A DNA stretch of 46,089 bases from Saprospira grandis DSM 2844. Its GTDB lineage: Bacteria; Bacteroidota; Bacteroidia; Chitinophagales; Saprospiraceae. The translations under genes were made by a program, and so were the position numbers. The notes under the pieces were generated by a model. The model had not been told where the DNA came from. It saw only the letters and a program-made list of their open reading frames with translations, and did no database searches. Of this stretch, positions 1 through 9,030 are shown in pieces (the first letter of the stretch is position 1; each line of letters starts with the position of its first letter). The stretch lies in the NCBI GenBank assembly GCA_945888475.1, contig CAMDAB010000013.1, forward strand, positions 1 to 46,089, in the 5' to 3' direction.

Positions 1-302
1 AGTACAATACTTAGGATTCCTTTGCGCTGCAATTGATCGACCAGCTCTGTAATGCCCACTGCTCCACCTTTTACATTGCCTAAATCGACTAGGGCGCCTT
101 TAGGAAAATTGGCACTCAGCTTGTAAAATGCCTTTCTGAAACTGGCATAATCAGTGGCTTCGCTGCCCTCACAAAACAGGGCGATGACTGGCTTACTTTT
201 CTCAGATAAAAAATCTGAGAGGCTTCCTATCTTGGTGCCCACCTGATGATCGGAATAATTTCCGCCTTCGAATACAGGTTTTATGCAAAGTTCTTTTATC
301 AT
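1..302 (-). CDS. Arginase/formimidoylglutamase-like protein, N-terminal part (cut by window edge)
   Basis: An open frame starts with ATG at 302-300 and runs off the left edge, giving about 100 residues without a stop. The N-terminus contains a YSDHQVGTKIG stretch, and the visible end reads VDLGNVKGGAVGITELVDQL and then RKGILSIV. This resembles the ureohydrolase (arginase, agmatinase, formimidoylglutamase) fold, where a helix such as ELVDQLLKKG leads into a strand ending IVIGGGHD. The metal-binding motifs lie beyond the edge, so the family call is an inference from this short region. It is divergent from the Glu/Leu dehydrogenase at 383, which would fit amino-acid catabolism. It could be a different alpha/beta protein. 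Confidence 0.45.
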   Translation of the reverse strand, partial: MIKELCIKPVFEGGNYSDHQVGTKIGSLSDFLSEKSKPVIALFCEGSEATDYASFRKAFYKLSANFPKGALVDLGNVKGGAVGITELVDQLQRKGILSIV

Positions 303-355
303 TTTAAGTCAGTTCTATGTCTGTTAAATTCTTTTTTCAATCTGAAAAACAGCAC

Positions 356-363
356 TATCTTTG
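356..363 (+). promoter_or_regulatory. Bacteroidota -7 promoter element of the dehydrogenase gene
   Basis: TATCTTTG matches the TAnnTTTG consensus exactly and ends 19 bp before the ATG at 383. No clear TTG -33 element lies at the usual distance. The resulting leader would be about a dozen bases, which is short. Confidence 0.5.
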
Positions 364-382
364 CGCAAAATTATAAAACATT

Positions 383-1615
383 ATGGACGCTTTATTAAAA
401 CAATACAAAGAAAAACAGCCTGAGGTCGTTTTTGAATGGTCGGATGCCGAAACCGGCGCCAAAGGCTGGGTAGTTATAAATTCACTTCGAGGTGGTGCAG
501 CCGGCGGCGGAACCCGTATGCGTAAAGGATTGACCAAGGATGAGGTACTCTCCCTAGCCAAAGTGATGGAAGTAAAATTTTCGGTTTGTGGCCCGGCAAT
601 TGGCGGCGCAAAATCGGGAATCGACTTCGATCCGCGCGACCCTCGAAAGAATGAGGTGCTCAAGCGCTGGTTTAAAGCTGTTATGCCTTTGCTGAAAAAC
701 TATTATGGTACCGGTGGCGACCTGAATGTGGATGAATTGAAAGATGTAATTCCAATTACAGAGTCTTATGGACTTTGGCACCCACAGGAAGGTGTGGTGA
801 ATGGACACCTAAAACCAACAGAGGGTGCAAGAATTGCAGCTTTGGGTCAGTTGAGATATGGGGTCAGCAATATCATCAGAGACAAAAATTATATTCCTAA
901 TTCGGAAGAAGATCTTGCAATTGCCGATATGGTAACCGGTTATGGTGTGGCAATGGCAGTTGTTCATTTTTACGATTTGTACCGCACAAGCGATATCAAA
1001 GACAAAAAAGTCATTATTCAGGGATGGGGCAATGTGGCATCGGCTGCGGCATTTTACCTGGCTCAAAAAGGTGCCAAAATTGTTGGAATTATCGACATTG
1101 CAGGTGGAATTATCCGTCCCGAAGGGCTATCTTACGAAGAAGTTTGTCAGCTTTTCCTGAATAAAAAAGGCAACAATCTCCATGCTGAAAATATGCTCTC
1201 ATTCGAAGAGACCAATACTAAAATCTGGGATCTTCAGGCAGATATTTTTATTCCCGGAGCCGCTTCGAAAATTTTGAATCAGGATCAAATGGACCGTCTG
1301 ATGGCCAATGGCTTAGATGTTATGTCATGTGGTGCCAATGTTCCTTTTGTGGACGATGAGGTGTTTTTCGGCCCAACTGCACGCTACACAGATGAAAAAA
1401 TCAGCATCATTCCCGATTTTATTGCCAATTGCGGCATGGCCCGCGTTTTTGCCTACCTCATGCAAGCGCATGCCGATTTGAGTGACAAGGCCATTTTCGA
1501 TGACATTTCAGCAACCATCCGCAAGGCCATTGAAACAGTCAAAGCAAAAAATTCATCCGATAAAGGTATTTCAACTGCTGCATTGACTATTGCATTAGAG
1601 AAATTGATGGGCTGA
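383..1615 (+). CDS. Glu/Leu/Phe/Val dehydrogenase family protein
   Basis: An NAD(P)-dependent amino-acid dehydrogenase of 410 residues that would catalyse reversible oxidative deamination of glutamate or a branched-chain amino acid. The substrate-binding domain has GGGTRMRKGL (residues 41-50), the glycine-rich GGAKSGI (74-80) containing the conserved lysine, and GTGGDLNVDE (109-118), where the aspartate corresponds to the catalytic acid. The Rossmann domain carries IIQGWGNVAS near residue 212. Length agrees with the family. The ATG at 383 follows a TAnnTTTG element, and a strong terminator lies 23 bp after the stop. The gene therefore looks monocistronic. Sequence alone does not decide between glutamate and leucine as the substrate. 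Confidence 0.9.
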   Translation: MDALLKQYKEKQPEVVFEWSDAETGAKGWVVINSLRGGAAGGGTRMRKGLTKDEVLSLAKVMEVKFSVCGPAIGGAKSGIDFDPRDPRKNEVLKRWFKAVMPLLKNYYGTGGDLNVDELKDVIPITESYGLWHPQEGVVNGHLKPTEGARIAALGQLRYGVSNIIRDKNYIPNSEEDLAIADMVTGYGVAMAVVHFYDLYRTSDIKDKKVIIQGWGNVASAAAFYLAQKGAKIVGIIDIAGGIIRPEGLSYEEVCQLFLNKKGNNLHAENMLSFEETNTKIWDLQADIFIPGAASKILNQDQMDRLMANGLDVMSCGANVPFVDDEVFFGPTARYTDEKISIIPDFIANCGMARVFAYLMQAHADLSDKAIFDDISATIRKAIETVKAKNSSDKGISTAALTIALEKLMG

Positions 1616-1637
1616 TATTTAGTTGAATAAATATTTA

Positions 1638-1677
1638 AAGCGGAACCTAATAAGTAGTTAATAGGTTCCGCTTTTTT
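1638..1677 (+). terminator. Rho-independent terminator of the dehydrogenase gene
   Basis: A perfect 12-bp stem (AAGCGGAACCTA at 1638-1649 and its complement at 1662-1673) with a 12-nt loop runs into a T tract to 1677. It sits just after the stop codon at 1615. Confidence 0.9.
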
Positions 1678-1709
1678 GATTTATAAACCAAAGCAATCGT
1701 ATAAAATGC

Positions 1710-2450
1710 TTAAAAATATCTTTTTACTGCAACAGACAAGAATGCACCATTATTTGAAAAAGATGTAAAAGATGAGCTTATAAGCGGATCACTGTTTTGA
1801 TTGTTATAAATCTCACCACGATAGTTTAGTGTAACAGACTGGTAAAATCCTAAACGGAAATATATGATTCCCGAAATATAAAGGTTGTTGAATAATTTTA
1901 TGTCAACGCCCAATCCGGATTCAATAGAAAAAACTGCTCTTGAAGTTGTCCTAAGGACATAATAATTTAATTTCCATACACTACCGTAGTTGTTTGCAAA
2001 AAGAGAATCTTCAACAAAAGCAGCATTTTTTCTGTAAGCCAATGGTATTCCTACAGAAAATCCCAAAGAAGAATAAACCTTAAAATGATTTTCCTTTTGG
2101 TATAATACTAAAGTTGTTGAAAGTGGGATTTCATAAAATTCATTTTTTATCCTTATGGCAGGGAAGCCTTCTCCATTACTAAATAAGGGTTCAACTTTTT
2201 CTTTTATAATGAGATTGCTGTAACTGTATCTCAATCCTGTTTCAATAGAAAAGGCTGTTTTGCCAATTTTTTTTGAAATGAAAATATTCGGAGCTATCCT
2301 TGGAACATAAATAGTTTGATAACTCTGATCTGTAGTTATAGATTTATTGAGTTGCAACATTCCAAAGTCAATTCCCAAGGAAATTGAATTAACCTGACCA
2401 TTTATGTTAATGGATAAGCACAACAAAAAAAATATAATAAAAAATTTCAT
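1710..2450 (-). CDS. Secreted small beta-barrel outer-membrane protein, unknown function
   Basis: A 246-residue protein with a clear signal peptide (MKFFIIFFLLCLSININGQ), then alternating hydrophobic and polar strands such as KTAFSIETGLRYSYSN and SRAVFSIESGLGVD, ending in aromatic VKRYF. That pattern, with a C-terminal phenylalanine, is typical of 8- to 10-stranded outer-membrane barrels of the Bacteroidota (PorT/OMP_b-brl class). It follows the lipoprotein gene by 46 bp on the same strand, so the two are probably cotranscribed. Base composition is noticeably more AT-rich than in neighbouring genes. The specific role is unknown. Confidence 0.7.
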   Translation of the reverse strand: MKFFIIFFLLCLSININGQVNSISLGIDFGMLQLNKSITTDQSYQTIYVPRIAPNIFISKKIGKTAFSIETGLRYSYSNLIIKEKVEPLFSNGEGFPAIRIKNEFYEIPLSTTLVLYQKENHFKVYSSLGFSVGIPLAYRKNAAFVEDSLFANNYGSVWKLNYYVLRTTSRAVFSIESGLGVDIKLFNNLYISGIIYFRLGFYQSVTLNYRGEIYNNQNSDPLISSSFTSFSNNGAFLSVAVKRYF

Positions 2451-2496
2451 ATTAGAATAAAAAAACGGAGTATTTTTTTAACCCCTATTTACAAAA

Positions 2497-3678
2497 TTAT
2501 AACCATCTTCTGCAACGGAAACGTATTCCAGAATCTTGATTTGACCAAGTTTTTATAAAATTAGTATCCCAAGTTCCAGAAGTTGTAGGTAAATCAGAAC
2601 CCAAAAAAGTAGTGTATCCATACATTGTGTTTTGTGATTTGAAACTTAAATTCGTACCTGTACAAACATTCTGAGTATTATTCCCATTGACGTCTTTTTC
2701 ATACATTACTAGTGCTATTAAGTCATTATTTTGTACTAATTGATACGGTGAGATGTTAGCTGCCAAAATATTACGTGTTGAAGCATTATCTATCCATGTT
2801 TTTATGTCAGCCTTCTTAATTTTAACTATTCTATGATCAGAATGAATAGATTTAACTGTACAATTGTTCCAAGAACTTAAAATTACAGCAACATATGCCA
2901 CTTCAGCTTTTCCATTTAGCCAACTTTCTTTTGTTTCATTTATTTTAACCTGATTTACTTCTAAACTTCTACCAGTACTTTTTAGAAAATCACTTGAATT
3001 TATTGTTGAAGGAACATTTGCTAGTCTATCATAAACTCCATTTTTGTCAACTGATTCATTTGCTGAAACTATCCAAATTAAATTATTTTCAGCAAACTCT
3101 TCATCTACTTCAAAAACTGATATTGAATTATCAGAGTTTAGTTTATAACCAATAGTTGTTTCAATTTCTTGATGACCAAAACAAATAATTGGTGTATCTT
3201 GAAGATTTACTTGGTCAGCAAAAGGTATGTAAATTTGAAGGTAATAATTTATTTCATCTATTTCAAATCCATCTATAATGTTAGAAATATTTGTTTGACC
3301 TGAAAGTGAATTATAGTAATCAAAACTATGTTCCGCGTTAGGCAAGTCATTTTCATAAGAATTAACAGATTGGTCCATTAATGCAATTAAATCTATTTTA
3401 TTTTCATTAGAAACATCAACTAAAGTGCTAAGCATTACATTATCATCGTCATCAAATTGTTTAGATACTTCATAATTGACAATCGATACAAAATTGCTAT
3501 CAACTGAAAGTTCTAATAAGCCAATTATCATTGTTTTGACCCTGTTTCCCAATAATGAATCACCTGGCATAGTCTTTAAATTTGGAATCTTTACAGGTTC
3601 ATCAATTGAAGAATAATCTTTTTTACACCCTACAAAAAAAGATGTAATGATAATAAAACAGAAAAATATTTTTTTCAT
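2497..3678 (-). CDS. Hypothetical lipoprotein
   Basis: A 393-residue protein beginning with a lipoprotein signal peptide; the lipobox FVGC is at residues 15-18, followed by KKD, so it is probably anchored in the outer membrane. The rest shows no family I recognise: a mostly acidic, Asn/Ser-rich chain with a cysteine-containing C-terminus that ends RFRCRRWL. It is the first gene of a likely two-gene unit with the barrel protein downstream. It lies in an AT-rich segment with codon use biased to A/T, which may mean recent acquisition or weak selection. No function is proposed. Confidence 0.75.
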   Translation of the reverse strand: MKKIFFCFIIITSFFVGCKKDYSSIDEPVKIPNLKTMPGDSLLGNRVKTMIIGLLELSVDSNFVSIVNYEVSKQFDDDDNVMLSTLVDVSNENKIDLIALMDQSVNSYENDLPNAEHSFDYYNSLSGQTNISNIIDGFEIDEINYYLQIYIPFADQVNLQDTPIICFGHQEIETTIGYKLNSDNSISVFEVDEEFAENNLIWIVSANESVDKNGVYDRLANVPSTINSSDFLKSTGRSLEVNQVKINETKESWLNGKAEVAYVAVILSSWNNCTVKSIHSDHRIVKIKKADIKTWIDNASTRNILAANISPYQLVQNNDLIALVMYEKDVNGNNTQNVCTGTNLSFKSQNTMYGYTTFLGSDLPTTSGTWDTNFIKTWSNQDSGIRFRCRRWL

Positions 3679-3925
3679 GAGAGTTAAATTTTTTTGATCA
3701 TTTTAAATGATCAGAGGTAAATAAATAGGTTTTTCAAGATTGTATAGCAAATGTATATAATATACTTTATAACATCAATAAATATGTATAGTATTTTTAA
3801 TAAAAATATTTTTTATGCGCCTTGAAAAATAATTTATCAACATCATTTGACTAAATTACCAAAAAAAATTAAATTTGCTCGATTGAACCTACTATGGTCT
3901 TTTTAGAAATTCAAAATACTACGCT
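3679..3925. other. AT-rich divergent intergenic region
   Basis: 247 bp between divergent genes (lipoprotein left, OmpA right), rich in A/T. It must hold both promoters. A TTTG at 3874-3877 and a TACTATGG at 3890-3897 are too close together and too degenerate to be called a confident promoter. I see no gene or repeat here. Confidence 0.5.
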
Positions 3926-5704
3926 ATGAACTACAGAAGCTTACTCTGTAAAACCGCATTATCATCAGCATTCTTGCTTGCATTATCTGCAGGAGCAAAT
4001 GCACAGGTTACGCTCAATCCTACTGAAGATAAATACATTTCTGCCAAACATGCCGATCAGCATGCCAAATGGAAAAAAGGTGAGGAGCAGTTTCCTGGCC
4101 GTCCGCGCGACATGTGGCAAATTGGACTTGGTGGCGGAAGTTTCCTGGTGAGTGGTGATGTGAAATCTCAGTTTGGTTGGGGAACCAGCTTACATGCGAG
4201 AAAGTCATTAGGCTATGTCAGTTCACTAAGAATGGAATACATGTTTGGACAGGCAAGTGGTTTGAATTATAAAGCATCTCCAGCCTTGGCATTGCCACAG
4301 GGGGAGCCATTTGCAAGCAACTATTCCGATAGTGTTGGATTCTATGCCAATTATAAAATTCCGCAGCATCATGCTATTTCTGTTCAGGCGGTTTTTAATT
4401 TGAATAATATCAAATTCCACAAAAAGCAAAACAAATGGGCGGTGAACTTCATCGTTGGAGCTGGTGCAAATTTGTACAGAACTGCCATTAATGCATTGGA
4501 TGACAATGGCAATAAATACGATTTCAGTACAGTTGGTTTTGATAATAACGGTGACCCGCTCGATATCACAAGCCTGCAAGGCAGAAGAGAGGTGCGCAAT
4601 AATTTGAAAGGCGTATTGGATGACAGTTACGAAACCAATTCACCACAAAACAGAAACAATGTTTTTGCATTTGGCAAAGATAAGCCAATGGTGCTGAATC
4701 CTTTTATCAATACAGGTTTCAGTTTGGAGTATATGATTACGCCGCGACTGTCGCTTTCATTTGAGCATCAGGTTTATTTCACAGCCGATGATTATATGGA
4801 TGGAAAATACCGTAACGAAGCTGGTACGCGCACATCAGGTCTCGATTTGCCTCAGTACACATCTGTTCGTCTTGGTTTCCACATTGGCAAAAAAGAAAAA
4901 CGCGTTCAGCCGCTTTGGTTTGTAAATCCACTGCTTTCTCCAATGGGTGACATTGCCGATTTGAAGAAAAAGTTGGACGATGAATGGTTCAAAGACAAAG
5001 ACAAAGACGGTGTTCCGAATAAAATTGACGAAGAGCCAGAAACTCCGGAAGGTGCTCCCGTAGACAGCAAAGGAAAATCTTTGGATTCGGATCGTGACGG
5101 TGTAATTGACCTCGATGACAAAGAACCGCATTCACCTCCCGGTTTCAAAGTTGACAAAGACGGTATTGCCGATGTTCCAAAACCATTGACACAGAAAGAT
5201 GTTCAGGTGTTGAAAAATCCTGACGGTACTGAGAAATTGGTTATCGGAAAAGAGACCTTCAACCCTAAACAGGCCGAGCCTAGTACAGCTGGCATCAGCG
5301 ATTGGTTCCTGCCTATGATTCATTTCGATCAGGACAAATTTACACTTCGCCCCGAGGCCTATGCACAGTTGCAGCATATTGCCAATGTAATGAGCGCTTA
5401 TCCGAAAATCAAAGTTGTAGTTCATGGACACACCGATGTTTACAATGGTGAAGAGTACAATGATATGTTGTCTTACAATCGTGTAATGACTGCAGTTGAT
5501 TATCTTTCAAGTCAATACGGAATTTCGAAAGACAGATTTATTGTACAGTATAATGGCGAGCGTAAAAATCTAATCAGCTCAGCACTAACCGATACAGATC
5601 ATTTGCAAAACCGCCGTGTGGAATTTACCGTTGCAAAAGAAAGCGATAAATCGATGGAAAGACCAAAAGGTGATGGTGGAGCAAATCGTCAGTGGAAATA
5701 TTAA
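3926..5704 (+). CDS. OmpA-family outer-membrane protein with thrombospondin-type Asp repeats
   Basis: A 592-residue envelope protein. Residues 1-27 form a signal peptide ending SAGANAQ. Residues about 45-345 form a beta-barrel rich in aromatic strands. Residues about 355-415 contain DKDKDGVPNKID and DSDRDGVIDLDD, the Asp-rich calcium-binding loops of thrombospondin type 3 repeats. The C-terminal OmpA domain (about 460-575) has GHTDVYNGEEYN and NRRVEFTV, the Asp and Arg positions that bind peptidoglycan diaminopimelate. It most likely links outer membrane to cell wall as an abundant structural porin. It stands alone, followed by an octamer tandem array. Confidence 0.9.
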   Translation: MNYRSLLCKTALSSAFLLALSAGANAQVTLNPTEDKYISAKHADQHAKWKKGEEQFPGRPRDMWQIGLGGGSFLVSGDVKSQFGWGTSLHARKSLGYVSSLRMEYMFGQASGLNYKASPALALPQGEPFASNYSDSVGFYANYKIPQHHAISVQAVFNLNNIKFHKKQNKWAVNFIVGAGANLYRTAINALDDNGNKYDFSTVGFDNNGDPLDITSLQGRREVRNNLKGVLDDSYETNSPQNRNNVFAFGKDKPMVLNPFINTGFSLEYMITPRLSLSFEHQVYFTADDYMDGKYRNEAGTRTSGLDLPQYTSVRLGFHIGKKEKRVQPLWFVNPLLSPMGDIADLKKKLDDEWFKDKDKDGVPNKIDEEPETPEGAPVDSKGKSLDSDRDGVIDLDDKEPHSPPGFKVDKDGIADVPKPLTQKDVQVLKNPDGTEKLVIGKETFNPKQAEPSTAGISDWFLPMIHFDQDKFTLRPEAYAQLQHIANVMSAYPKIKVVVHGHTDVYNGEEYNDMLSYNRVMTAVDYLSSQYGISKDRFIVQYNGERKNLISSALTDTDHLQNRRVEFTVAKESDKSMERPKGDGGANRQWKY

Positions 5705-5710
5705 GTTAAT

Positions 5711-5777
5711 TTGAGAATTTGAGAATTTGGGAATTTGGGAATTTGAGAATTTGAGAATTTGGGAATTTGAGAATTTG
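5711..5777. repeat. 8-bp tandem repeat array (TTGRGAAT)8
   Basis: Eight consecutive copies of TTGAGAAT or TTGGGAAT run from 5711 to 5774, plus a partial TTG. The only varying base is position 4, in the order A A G G A A G A. The array starts 7 bp after the OmpA stop codon. Confidence 0.95.
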
Positions 5778-5877
5778 CCAAAATTCAATTCGGTATTTGA
5801 ATTAAATCTGCGTTTTTAAAAATATTATTATCAGTTTTACAATCCTTTGATGTTGAAAAGCTTGATTTTGTTAAATT

Positions 5878-5907
5878 AAAGGGTAGCAGCAATGTTGCCC
5901 TTTTCAC
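5878..5907 (+). terminator. Possible terminator or leader hairpin
   Basis: AAAGGG (5878-5883) and CCCTTT (5898-5903) can pair around a GC-containing middle, followed by a short T run. It lies 170 bp after the OmpA stop and only 15 bp before the Nif3 start, so it may instead be part of the Nif3 leader. Confidence 0.4.
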
Positions 5908-5921
5908 ATTATAAATAAACT

Positions 5922-7019
5922 ATGAAAGTATCCGACATCATCAGCTGTATAGAAAAAGTTGCTCCGCCTTCTTATCAGGAATCCTATGATAATTCGGGAC
6001 TGATTGTTGGTAACAGAAATGCTGAAATAACAGGCGTTTTAGTTTGTTTGGACAGTACAGAGGATGTGCTTGATGAAGCCATTAGCCTTGGCTACAATAT
6101 GATCGTGGCACATCATCCCATAATTTTTGGAGGTTTGAAAAAAATAAATGGCAACAATTATGTAGAGCGAACCATCATAAAAGCCATCAAAAACGATATT
6201 GCCATTTTTGCAGTGCATACCAATCTGGATAATGTGATGCGAATGGGTGTAAATTCGAAAATAGCTGGAAAACTTGGTCTTCAAAACTGTAGAATTTTAT
6301 CACCCAAAAAAGGCTTGTTGAAAAAACTATATACTTATGCTCCGCACGCAGCAGCCGATCAAGTTAGAGAAGCACTATTTGCTGCCGGAGCAGGCGATAT
6401 CGGAAATTATTCTGAATGCAGTTTTAGTGTGGAGGGAATTGGAACCTTTAAAGGCTCCGACGAAAGTAATCCGGTAATTGGGGAAAGGGGAATCAGACAT
6501 TCGGAATTGGAACAAAAAATCGAGGTAATTTTACCGGCTTATCGCGAATCGGCTATAATATCGGCCCTGTTTGAGGCACATCCGTATGAGGAAGTTGCTT
6601 ATGAAATTGTGAGTCTGGATAATAGTTTTAATGAAATAGGCAGCGGTCTTATAGGTGAACTTCACGAACCGCTTGATTCCTTGAGCTTTTTGCATAGCCT
6701 TAAAGAAAAAATGAATTGCGAATGTGTAAGACATACCGAGATTCATAAAAAAGAAATCAGAAAAATAGCTGTTTGCGGAGGCTCGGGTTCATTTTTATTA
6801 AAACAGGCTATTGCCGCTGGGGCCGACGTTTTTGTAAGTGCAGATTTTAAATACCACGAATTTTTTGATGCCGAAAAGCGTATCATCATTGCCGATATAG
6901 GACATTTTGAAACTGAACAATTTACAATCGAATTAATTTGTGAAATAATATCACAAAATTTTACTACCTTTGCACTCCGACAAAGCAGCGTAAAGACAAA
7001 CCCACTTAACTACCTTTGA
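5922..7019 (+). CDS. Nif3-like dinuclear metal centre protein
   Basis: A 365-residue Nif3/YbgI/DUF34 protein. The N-terminal half has VAHHPIIFGG (about 63-72) and AVHTNLDN, which supply metal-ligand His and Asp residues. The C-terminal half has VSADFKYHEFFDA and DIGHFETEQ, the last metal-binding motif. The central 100-110 residues between the halves match the PII-like insertion of longer family members such as B. subtilis YqfO. Members form toroidal hexamers; the substrate is unsettled and older GTP cyclohydrolase annotations are doubtful. The zinc-ribbon coiled-coil gene follows 69 bp later, a pairing found in many bacteria. The last 20 residues are encoded by DNA that also holds promoter-like boxes. 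Confidence 0.93.
   Translation: MKVSDIISCIEKVAPPSYQESYDNSGLIVGNRNAEITGVLVCLDSTEDVLDEAISLGYNMIVAHHPIIFGGLKKINGNNYVERTIIKAIKNDIAIFAVHTNLDNVMRMGVNSKIAGKLGLQNCRILSPKKGLLKKLYTYAPHAAADQVREALFAAGAGDIGNYSECSFSVEGIGTFKGSDESNPVIGERGIRHSELEQKIEVILPAYRESAIISALFEAHPYEEVAYEIVSLDNSFNEIGSGLIGELHEPLDSLSFLHSLKEKMNCECVRHTEIHKKEIRKIAVCGGSGSFLLKQAIAAGADVFVSADFKYHEFFDAEKRIIIADIGHFETEQFTIELICEIISQNFTTFALRQSSVKTNPLNYL
6965..6972 (+). promoter_or_regulatory. Promoter-like box within the 3' end of the Nif3 gene
   Basis: TACCTTTG fits TAnnTTTG exactly. A TTTG at 6937-6940 lies 24 bp upstream, slightly beyond the usual 17-23. A second TACCTTTG is at 7011-7018. Either could start transcription of the zinc-ribbon gene at 7089. 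Confidence 0.4.
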
Positions 7020-7088
7020 TAAGTATTTGATTAATAACCTGTCTTTAAGAAAAAAGCATCTCATTTAACTGAAAATATACACTATTTT

Positions 7089-7901
7089 ATGGCAAAAAAG
7101 ACTGTAGTCAGTACCGTTTCTATTGAAGAGAAACTCCAAAACCTTTTTGAACTTCAAACAATTGATTCTCAAATTGACAATATCGAACGTCTGAAAGGTG
7201 AACTTCCAATGGAGGTTCGTGAACTTGAAGATGAAATTGTGGGTCTTGATACCCGTATTTCAAAACTTCAGTCAGAACTGAAAGAAATGGAATTGAAATT
7301 GGCAAAGCACAATGCTGCAATCCATGAAGCAGAAGCATTGATTGTCAAATATGAGAAACAACAGGAAAATGTAAAAAATAATCGCGAGTTCGATGCGCTT
7401 ACCCGCGAAATCGAATTACAGCGTCTCGACATTCAATTGGCCAACAAACGTATCCGCGAAGGTCAGGTAAATCTTAGCAATAAAGCTGCAACCCTTGAGG
7501 CTGCTGCCAAGAAGAAAGATGCCAAAACCAAAGAATTGGATAAAAAGGAAGATGAATTGAAGAAAATCATCGCCAAAACTGAAAAAGACGAGAAAAATCT
7601 TCAGAAAAAAATGGAGAAATCCCGCAAAAAAACGGAAGATCGTATGCTCAAGGCTTATGACAGAATTCGCAATGCATACAAAAACCGTCTCGCTATTGTA
7701 ACTGTTGAAAGAGATTCATGCGGTGGCTGCTACAATTATATTCCGCCACAGATTCAGTTGGAATTGACTTCCCGTAAGAAAATTATTAGTTGCGAACATT
7801 GTGGACGCATTCTGGTAGATCGCGAACTTGCTGGTCTTCAACCGGAAATTGAACTCGAAAAAGAAGTTGCCGAATTTGGTGAGCCTGAAGAATTCTTATA
7901 G
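7089..7901 (+). CDS. Coiled-coil protein with C-terminal C4 zinc ribbon
   Basis: A 270-residue protein of the family annotated as C4-type zinc ribbon, putative nucleic-acid binding. Residues about 20-200 are a long charged coiled coil (many E/K/L heptads). The C-terminal ribbon has CGGC at 211-214 and CEHC at 235-238, giving the four zinc cysteines. A GGCYNYIPPQ segment between them matches the family hallmark. It follows the Nif3 gene, as in many genomes, which suggests a shared but still undefined role. A terminator follows 23 bp after the stop. No enzymatic motif is visible. Confidence 0.9.
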   Translation: MAKKTVVSTVSIEEKLQNLFELQTIDSQIDNIERLKGELPMEVRELEDEIVGLDTRISKLQSELKEMELKLAKHNAAIHEAEALIVKYEKQQENVKNNREFDALTREIELQRLDIQLANKRIREGQVNLSNKAATLEAAAKKKDAKTKELDKKEDELKKIIAKTEKDEKNLQKKMEKSRKKTEDRMLKAYDRIRNAYKNRLAIVTVERDSCGGCYNYIPPQIQLELTSRKKIISCEHCGRILVDRELAGLQPEIELEKEVAEFGEPEEFL

Positions 7902-7923
7902 AATTTAGACAGATCGAAATATT

Positions 7924-7958
7924 AAAGCCTTTAATCCTTTTGGAATAAAGGCTTTTTT
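7924..7958 (+). terminator. Rho-independent terminator after the zinc-ribbon gene
   Basis: A 10-bp stem (AAAGCCTTTA at 7924-7933 with its complement at 7946-7955) is followed by a T run to 7958. Confidence 0.88.
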
Positions 7959-7985
7959 GATAAAACAACAAATTATTTTAAAACA

Positions 7986-8879
7986 ATGAAAATGCCTAAA
8001 ATGGAATTGATTTTCAAACTTTTGATTTTCATACCTTTGTTCTTTCAATGTGGTCAAAAAGTCAAAGTGCTAAAAGAACAAACTCAGTCGCCAAAAACTG
8101 TAACTGAAAAAATCGAGCCTAAGCTCAGAGATACATTTATCACCATAAATGTTGGAAATGTAAGATGCGATCTGGCCTTTCCTGATTCAGGAACAACATT
8201 CAAAGGTAATATTCTACTCTTGCAGGGTTATGATTTTCCGAAGGAAGATTGGTGCCGAAAAGCGCCACAATTGTGTAAAGAAGCAGCAAAGAGAGGTTAT
8301 GTAATGATTATGCCTGGTATGGGCAAATCAGTTTATGCTGATACTTTTTTCGCAGAGACAGCACCAATGTACAGGCAATACCCTTTGCGACGGGATTTGT
8401 GCAAAGTGCTTTTTCCTTATCTGAGTAAAAACTACAACCTGCTTCTCGAAGAACAGTCGAATTATGTTCTGGGTCTGTCATCCGGTGCAAGAGGTGCTGC
8501 ATTGCTGGTACTTGAAGAACCAAAACTATTTAGCGCAGCAGGACTCTTATCGGGCGATTATGATCAGCTTGGTATTCCCAAAGATGTCATTATGAATTAT
8601 TATTACGGGAAGTATGAGCAAAACAAAAAGCGTTGGAAGGAGATTGATAATATAATAACGCTGATCGATGAATGGAAAACGCCAGTTTATATTGGACATG
8701 GTACCCTCGATGTCGTTGTCCCGCATGCTCAATCAAAACAATTGAACGATAGTCTTAAAACACGTTTAAATAAGGAAGATCTTATTTTTAATGAGCCTGT
8801 AATGGGACATGACTATAAATATTGGGGTTCAGAGACGCTTCCCGTACTTGATTTTTTTGAGAAACATCCGAAAAAGTAA
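7986..8879 (+). CDS. Lipoprotein alpha/beta-hydrolase (esterase-like)
   Basis: A 297-residue exported protein. The N-terminus is a lipoprotein-type signal ending LFFQCG, with an unusual Gln before the Cys. The catalytic triad can be assigned: nucleophile Ser in GLSSGARG (about residue 163), Asp in GTLDVVVP (about 240) and His in MGHDYKYW (about 273). The fold resembles the dienelactone hydrolase/esterase group. The substrate is unknown. It is the only gene between the terminator at 7958 and the glucosaminidase, so it is probably transcribed alone. Confidence 0.8.
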   Translation: MKMPKMELIFKLLIFIPLFFQCGQKVKVLKEQTQSPKTVTEKIEPKLRDTFITINVGNVRCDLAFPDSGTTFKGNILLLQGYDFPKEDWCRKAPQLCKEAAKRGYVMIMPGMGKSVYADTFFAETAPMYRQYPLRRDLCKVLFPYLSKNYNLLLEEQSNYVLGLSSGARGAALLVLEEPKLFSAAGLLSGDYDQLGIPKDVIMNYYYGKYEQNKKRWKEIDNIITLIDEWKTPVYIGHGTLDVVVPHAQSKQLNDSLKTRLNKEDLIFNEPVMGHDYKYWGSETLPVLDFFEKHPKK

Positions 8880-9030
8880 AAACCAAAACAAAACATTTTT
8901 AAATAAATTAAAACATTTTGTGTTATTTATTTTAAATTAATTTGTTTGATAAAATAATTTGTTTTAATATTGCATCATATTTGATTAAAAAGAAACAGAT
9001 AATTGTTTAACTATATCAACCTGATGCATT

